Source: Scytonema tolypothrichoides VB-61278 (GTDB taxonomy: Bacteria > Cyanobacteriota > Cyanobacteriia > Cyanobacteriales > Nostocaceae). Taken from it: a stretch of 39,654 nt of DNA. The stretch is taken from contig NZ_JXCA02000022.1 in the NCBI RefSeq assembly GCF_000828085.3, positions 478,499 through 518,152 of the forward strand. Reading direction: 5' to 3'. The first letter of the stretch is position 1; each line of letters starts with the position of its first letter. Under the pieces are notes generated by a model. The model was not told the origin of the DNA, searched no databases, and worked only from the letters and a program-made list of their open reading frames with translations. The position numbers and the translations under genes are program-made. This document shows positions 36,215 to 39,654 of this stretch, piece by piece.

Positions 36215-37096
36215 ATGCCCCACAGCCTCGTCCTCAACCTCATCCCCCAGTCTCCCATTTACCCCGAATTCCTCACAGGTAGACACTACCACGCCCTATT
36301 CCTCACCCTCATTAGTTCAGTCGATAAAGATTTAGGAGACTATTTACACGCATCCAACGCAGAGAAACCCTTCACCCTTTCCCCCTTACAAGTCACACGA
36401 AATCATAAAAGCCACCAATACAAACACAACACCTTGCAATTTTCCCATCAACGCCCAATTCCTCCAGGTACACCCTGTTGGTGGCGTATTTCACTCCTAG
36501 ACGACAACCTATTTAGCAAGCTGACTCCACTGTGGCTAAATCTTAACCCCGAACATCCCTGGCATTTGGGTTCTGCTGATTTGTATATTACTAGCATCCT
36601 TGGTACACCACAATCAATGCAACCTTGGGCAAATGCTTGTACCTATACACAATTGTACGACCAAGCAAAAGAGAGCGATCGCACTCTCAACTTTACCCTC
36701 GCCACACCTGTCGCTTTCCGCCAAGGAGGATACGATACCATTCTGCCAATTCGAGAATGTGTCTTCAACAGTCTTCTCAGTCGCTGGAACAAATATAGTG
36801 GAATTGAATTTACCAACATCCCTATAGAATCAATTTATCCAAGCTTTTGTAACATCCATACAGAAGTTATTCGTAACTATGACAACAAATTTGTTGGTTG
36901 TGTCGGCGAAATCAGCTATCGGATTTTAGGAGATATTGAACCAATCGCCATCAAACAAATCAACGCCCTTGCTGACTTTGCATTATATGCAGGAGTTGGA
37001 CGTAAAACAACAATGGGTATGGGTATGATACGTCGTCTCTTGATGAGTCATTCTCCTTCATCAAATGTTGAAAAAAATCTTGAAAACTATGAATGA
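36215..37096 (+). CDS. cas6: CRISPR RNA endoribonuclease Cas6
   Basis: A 293-residue Cas6. The C-terminal glycine-rich loop is well formed (YAGVGRKTTMGMGMIRRL), and FRQGGYDTILPIRECVFNSLLSRW corresponds to the second ferredoxin-like domain. It cleaves the repeat RNA to leave the 8-nt handle ATTGAAAC and should recognise the stem TCCCTA/TAGGGA of the repeat. Catalytic residues (usually a histidine near the N-terminus) cannot be fixed by eye; H23 and H25 in GRHYHALF are candidates. Its stop codon overlaps the cas4 start by eight bases. Confidence 0.92.
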   Translation: MPHSLVLNLIPQSPIYPEFLTGRHYHALFLTLISSVDKDLGDYLHASNAEKPFTLSPLQVTRNHKSHQYKHNTLQFSHQRPIPPGTPCWWRISLLDDNLFSKLTPLWLNLNPEHPWHLGSADLYITSILGTPQSMQPWANACTYTQLYDQAKESDRTLNFTLATPVAFRQGGYDTILPIRECVFNSLLSRWNKYSGIEFTNIPIESIYPSFCNIHTEVIRNYDNKFVGCVGEISYRILGDIEPIAIKQINALADFALYAGVGRKTTMGMGMIRRLLMSHSPSSNVEKNLENYE

Positions 37097-37682
37097 GACA
37101 GAATACATTCCTATTGCTTCCTTAAACCAATATGCCTATTGCCCACATCGCTGCTGGCGGATGTTTTGTGCAAGTGAATTCATCGATAACCAATACACAA
37201 TTGAAGGCACAAGTTTACACGAACGAGTTCACACCCTTGGGGAAGGAAATCGTGACGACACCTGGCAAGTTCGAGCGATTTGGCTGAAATCAGACAAATA
37301 CAAACTTATCGGAAAATCTGATTTAATTGAATCAGAAAATGGTGAGTTGTATCCAGTCGAATACAAGCGGGGACGTAAGGGTGAATGGGATAACGATGAA
37401 TTGCAAGTCTGTGCTCAAGCTTTATGTCTAGAAGAAATGACAGGACAAACTGTCACGACTGGCTATGTTTACTACGCACACTCACACCAACGTCAATTAG
37501 TAGAAATTACAGAAGAATTGCGTCAAAGCACAATCGCCACAATTGAAGCTGTTCAAATGCTTATCCTAACAGCTATTATACCAAAACCTGTCAAGACAAA
37601 GCGCTGTACAGGATGCAGTTTGTACACACGATGCTTACCAGAAATTGTGGACAAAGTAGGACGGTATCAAGAAGTTTACTAA
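37089..37682 (+). CDS. cas4: CRISPR-associated exonuclease Cas4
   Basis: A 197-residue RecB-like nuclease with an iron-sulfur cluster. It has the first cysteine in YAYCPHRCWRMFC (C18), the metal-binding D78 in LIGKSDLIE, and E91/K93 in PVEYKRGRKGE. The C-terminal cysteine cluster is KRCTGCSLYTRCLPE. Cas4 trims prespacers and selects PAM and orientation with Cas1-Cas2. I use the ATG at 37089 because it gives the standard N-terminus. The frame could begin at 37065, but that would overlap cas6 more. The hairpin cascade at 37694-37921 separates it from cas1. Confidence 0.95.
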   Translation: MNETEYIPIASLNQYAYCPHRCWRMFCASEFIDNQYTIEGTSLHERVHTLGEGNRDDTWQVRAIWLKSDKYKLIGKSDLIESENGELYPVEYKRGRKGEWDNDELQVCAQALCLEEMTGQTVTTGYVYYAHSHQRQLVEITEELRQSTIATIEAVQMLILTAIIPKPVKTKRCTGCSLYTRCLPEIVDKVGRYQEVY

Positions 37683-37693
37683 TACCAATATCG

Positions 37694-37921
37694 TTTCCAG
37701 GTGGAACCTGGAAATGCAGTTCTAGCGGCTCAGCCGCAAGTAAGGCAGAGCCTCTTAATAGGCATTCCCAGTCTCTGACTGGGAACGAGGGATTAGCCCA
37801 TTTTGAGCGCCTCGGAATCAATTCCGAGGCTCAAAGACCAAGTCTACTAAAGTAGACTGAAAAGCTTATGTAGTCATCTTTAGATGACTTTGACTATAAG
37901 CCTGAGATTTAAATCCCAGGC
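37694..37921. repeat. Cascade of eight hairpins between cas4 and cas1
   Basis: Eight consecutive stem-loops fill the 290-base gap: 37694-37714 (9-bp stem), 37725-37737 (6 bp), 37743-37753 (4 bp), 37765-37785 (9 bp), 37802-37835 (about 15 bp with one bulge), 37841-37858 (8 bp), 37872-37889 (8 bp) and 37900-37921 (10 bp with one mismatch). Stems six and seven share the form AGTC-TACT/AGTC-ATCT. The elements look like repeats of the kind found across filamentous cyanobacteria. They could uncouple cas1-cas2 expression from the rest of the operon. Confidence 0.8.
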
Positions 37922-37972
37922 GGACGAGAATACTGTTCACTACTTCCTCTCAACTAAATCTTAACACTAACT

Positions 37973-38977
37973 ATGGGCACACTTTACATTACACAAGACG
38001 ATGCATTTATCGGCAAAATCGATGAGAGACTTCACGTCAAATTCGATAAAAAGACAATTTTAGATGTACCGCTTCTCAAAATCGATGGAGTCGTAGTATT
38101 AGGACGCGCAACAGTTTCACCTGCTGCTATCAATGAATTATTGCAGCGTCAAATTCCCCTAACATTTCTAACAGAAACAGGTCGTTATTTAGGACGTTTA
38201 GAACCAGAAGTCACCAAAAACATTTTTGTGCGTAAAGCGCAATGGCAAGCAGCAGGTGATACCGCTCAAGCAATTCATGTCGTCCAAGGGTTTGTACGTG
38301 GTAAACTGAAAAATTATCGTAGCCTCCTTGTTCGTCGTCAACGTGAATGCTCAGGGTTAGATTTATCAAACAGCATCGCACGGTTAGACCAAGCGATCGC
38401 ACCCATCGACACAACTCACAACATTGATTCTTTACGCGGATTGGAAGGTGCAGGTAGCGCAGCTTACTTTGGCTGCTTTGATCAAATGATTCGCAATACA
38501 GGATTCACCTTTACCAAGCGCGTTCGTCGTCCACCCACCGATCCAGTGAATTCCTTACTCAGCTTTGGTTATTCCTTGCTGTGTCATGACGTCCAAAGTG
38601 CAGTGAATATTGCTGGGTTTGATTCTTATCTGGGATATTTACATTGCGATCGCTACGGTAGACCCTCACTCGCGTTAGATTTAATGGAAGAATTCCGTCC
38701 TTTGGTAGTCGATGCAGTCGTGTTGTCTGCGTTGAACAAACAATTTCTGAAAGTTGAGGATTTCGTCACAGAATCTTTAAGCGGTGCTGTTTCTCTCACC
38801 AACGAACCAAGAAAAACATTTCTGCGGCTATACGGACAAAAGAAATTATCCGAATTTAAGCATCCCGTTTTAGGACGCAAATGTACTTACCAAGAAGCGT
38901 TTGAACTTCAAGCCCGGTTACTCGCTAAATATTTAATGGGCGAAATCGAGAAATATCCACCATTGGTTCTCAAGTAG
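37973..38977 (+). CDS. cas1: CRISPR integrase Cas1
   Basis: A 334-residue Cas1 that integrates spacers at the leader-repeat junction. The metal-binding residues are E158 (SLRGLEGAGS), H224 (GYLHCDRYGRPS) and D236 (LALDLMEEFRP). The N-terminal beta domain (MGTLYITQDDAFIGKIDERL) dimerises. The length is normal for type I systems. It begins 52 bases after the last hairpin of the cascade and is followed by cas2 after a gap with a heptamer repeat. Confidence 0.97.
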   Translation: MGTLYITQDDAFIGKIDERLHVKFDKKTILDVPLLKIDGVVVLGRATVSPAAINELLQRQIPLTFLTETGRYLGRLEPEVTKNIFVRKAQWQAAGDTAQAIHVVQGFVRGKLKNYRSLLVRRQRECSGLDLSNSIARLDQAIAPIDTTHNIDSLRGLEGAGSAAYFGCFDQMIRNTGFTFTKRVRRPPTDPVNSLLSFGYSLLCHDVQSAVNIAGFDSYLGYLHCDRYGRPSLALDLMEEFRPLVVDAVVLSALNKQFLKVEDFVTESLSGAVSLTNEPRKTFLRLYGQKKLSEFKHPVLGRKCTYQEAFELQARLLAKYLMGEIEKYPPLVLK

Positions 38978-39012
38978 GCGTAAGAGTCATCAGTTATCAG
39001 GTTTCATTGCTC

Positions 39013-39044
39013 ACTGTTAACTGTTCACTGTTAACTGTTCACTG
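39013..39044. repeat. Tandem ACTGTTA/ACTGTTC heptamers between cas1 and cas2
   Basis: Four full alternating heptamers (ACTGTTA, ACTGTTC, ACTGTTA, ACTGTTC) and a partial fifth run just 18 bases before the cas2 start. Any ribosome-binding site of cas2 would have to lie in the remaining ATTCGGTCAATTTGCCT. Confidence 0.75.
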
Positions 39045-39061
39045 ATTCGGTCAATTTGCCT

Positions 39062-39349
39062 ATGAATGTTGTTGTGTCCTACGACATCTCTGAAGATAAG
39101 CGCCGTACAAAAATTCACAAAGTCCTCAAATCTTACGGGCAGTGGGTGCAGTATAGTGTGTTTGAGTGCCAGCTGAGTGATACTCAATATGCAAAGTTGC
39201 GATCGCGCTTGCACAAACTCATCAAGCCTGATACTGATAGTATCAAGTTTTATTTTCTGTGCGCCTGCTGTTTTGGTAAAGTCGAACGTATCGGCGGCGA
39301 ACCACCTCGCGATGACACCATTTTCTTTGCCGAATGCGCGGATGGGTAG
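39062..39349 (+). CDS. cas2: CRISPR-associated Cas2
   Basis: A 95-residue ferredoxin-fold protein that bridges two Cas1 dimers. MNVVVSYDISEDKRRTKIHK holds the conserved aspartate after the first strand. I use the ATG at 39062; a TTG two codons earlier is less likely. The last codons (CADG and the TAG stop, within GCGCGGATGGGTAG) lie in the first GCGCGGATG motif of the array B leader, so gene and leader overlap. A decayed copy of its 3' end is at 608-704 on the other side of the window. Confidence 0.95.
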   Translation: MNVVVSYDISEDKRRTKIHKVLKSYGQWVQYSVFECQLSDTQYAKLRSRLHKLIKPDTDSIKFYFLCACCFGKVERIGGEPPRDDTIFFAECADG

Positions 39350-39560
39350 GTGTAGAAAAAGAGGTTTAAAAAAAATGGCTGGATTGCTTACAGGACTTGG
39401 ATTTCGGGGTAAAATTGTTTCTAACCATCCGCGCTTCTTGCCTAGACTGGATTTCAGCCATTTACCTGTCAATCAATTTACTTTTTTGCATGCTATCATT
39501 AGAACACCCGCGATTTAGAACCTTGAAAACTTTATATAGACCAGTTCTCAGACTGGGACC
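39336..39560 (+). promoter_or_regulatory. Leader of CRISPR array B
   Basis: An AT-rich leader beginning inside the end of cas2 and ending at the first repeat at 39561. GCGCGGATGG (39336-39345) and its inverted partner CCATCCGCGC (39425-39434) match the same elements of leader A. A degenerate third copy is near 39505-39513. TATCAT at 39494-39499, preceded by TGTCAA, is the likely promoter. The last segment GAACCTTGAAAACTTTATAT is identical in both leaders. Confidence 0.78.
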
Positions 39561-39654
39561 GTTGAAATTTCTCTTACTCCCTATTAGGGATTGAAACTTT
39601 GAATATATACCATTTCAGAAGGACGTAAGTAAGGTTGAAATTTCTCTTACTCCC
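39561..39654 (+). CRISPR. CRISPR array B, one full repeat, one spacer and a partial repeat at the edge
   Basis: A 37-bp repeat at 39561-39597 begins GTTGAAATTTCTCTTACTCC and ends ATTGAAAC, followed by a 36-base spacer (39598-39633) and the first 21 bases of the next repeat. It is the reverse orientation of array A, with one base changed (A in place of T at position 16 of this orientation). The leader at its left marks 39598-39633 as the youngest spacer. The array continues beyond the window. Confidence 0.95.

Noticed and set aside
37613-37855. 80-codon frame between cas4 and cas1
   Set aside because: Made from the end of cas4 in another frame plus the hairpin cascade; no independent support.
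39177-39518. 113-codon frame over cas2 and leader B
   Set aside because: Out of frame with cas2 and extends into the leader, where homology to leader A is at DNA level with indels, not coding.

Overview
The window comes from a cyanobacterium, most likely a filamentous, Nostocales-like one. The palindrome GCGATCGC (HIP1) is scattered through genes and spacers. The gaps carry heptamer tandem repeats and stacked palindromes of the kind common in these genomes. The housekeeping genes (rpmG-rpsR-RNB ribonuclease, malQ, tyrS, pyrF, a DUF1825 gene, an AMIN-domain secretin) are cyanobacterial in sequence. No taxonomic search was possible, so the genus is open.

Layout. 1-395: a CRISPR array cut by the window edge and read on the minus strand. 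396-704: its leader, plus what looks like a decayed cas2 3' end. 705-11000: mostly housekeeping genes (RNB ribonuclease, S18, L33, RidA, Nudix, MalQ, RodZ-like, pseudouridine synthase, DUF2993, a Dps with a changed ferroxidase site, an AraC regulator). 11350-12261: a complete IS5-family insertion sequence with inverted ends and a TTA target duplication. 13073-19219: a secretin without pilMNO neighbours, a gutted iscB relic beside nested palindromes, a family-4 uracil-DNA glycosylase and an acyl-CoA dehydrogenase-like gene. 19419-27138: a conserved hypothetical gene overlapping pyrF, then tyrS, a class A penicillin-binding protein, DUF1825, a tnpB stub with a divergent small ribbon-helix-helix gene, TM2, ComEA-like and lepB genes.

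27252-39654 is a complete type I-D CRISPR-Cas locus. A WYL-domain regulator is divergent from cas3 (helicase only), followed by cas10d (HD domain), csc2/cas7, csc1/cas5, cas6, cas4, cas1, cas2, a leader and a second CRISPR array. I propose a hidden cas11d gene (small subunit) starting at an internal GTG inside cas10d. Cas10d, Csc2, Csc1, Cas6 and Cas11d would form Cascade, Cas3 would unwind target DNA, and Cas4-Cas1-Cas2 would acquire spacers. The WYL protein probably represses the operon from CGGACAC boxes in the divergent promoter.

The most interesting structure is at the two ends. The arrays have repeats that differ by one base, lie in opposite orientation, and have homologous leaders that both face inward. 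Homology on the left continues past the leader into a broken copy of the cas2 3' end, so about 38 kb of mainly core genome plus the cas operon sits between inverted copies of a cas2-leader-array module. Other points of interest are an eight-hairpin cascade between cas4 and cas1, shared GCGCGGATG motifs in both leaders (one of which supplies the last codons of cas2), and the iscB and tnpB relics.
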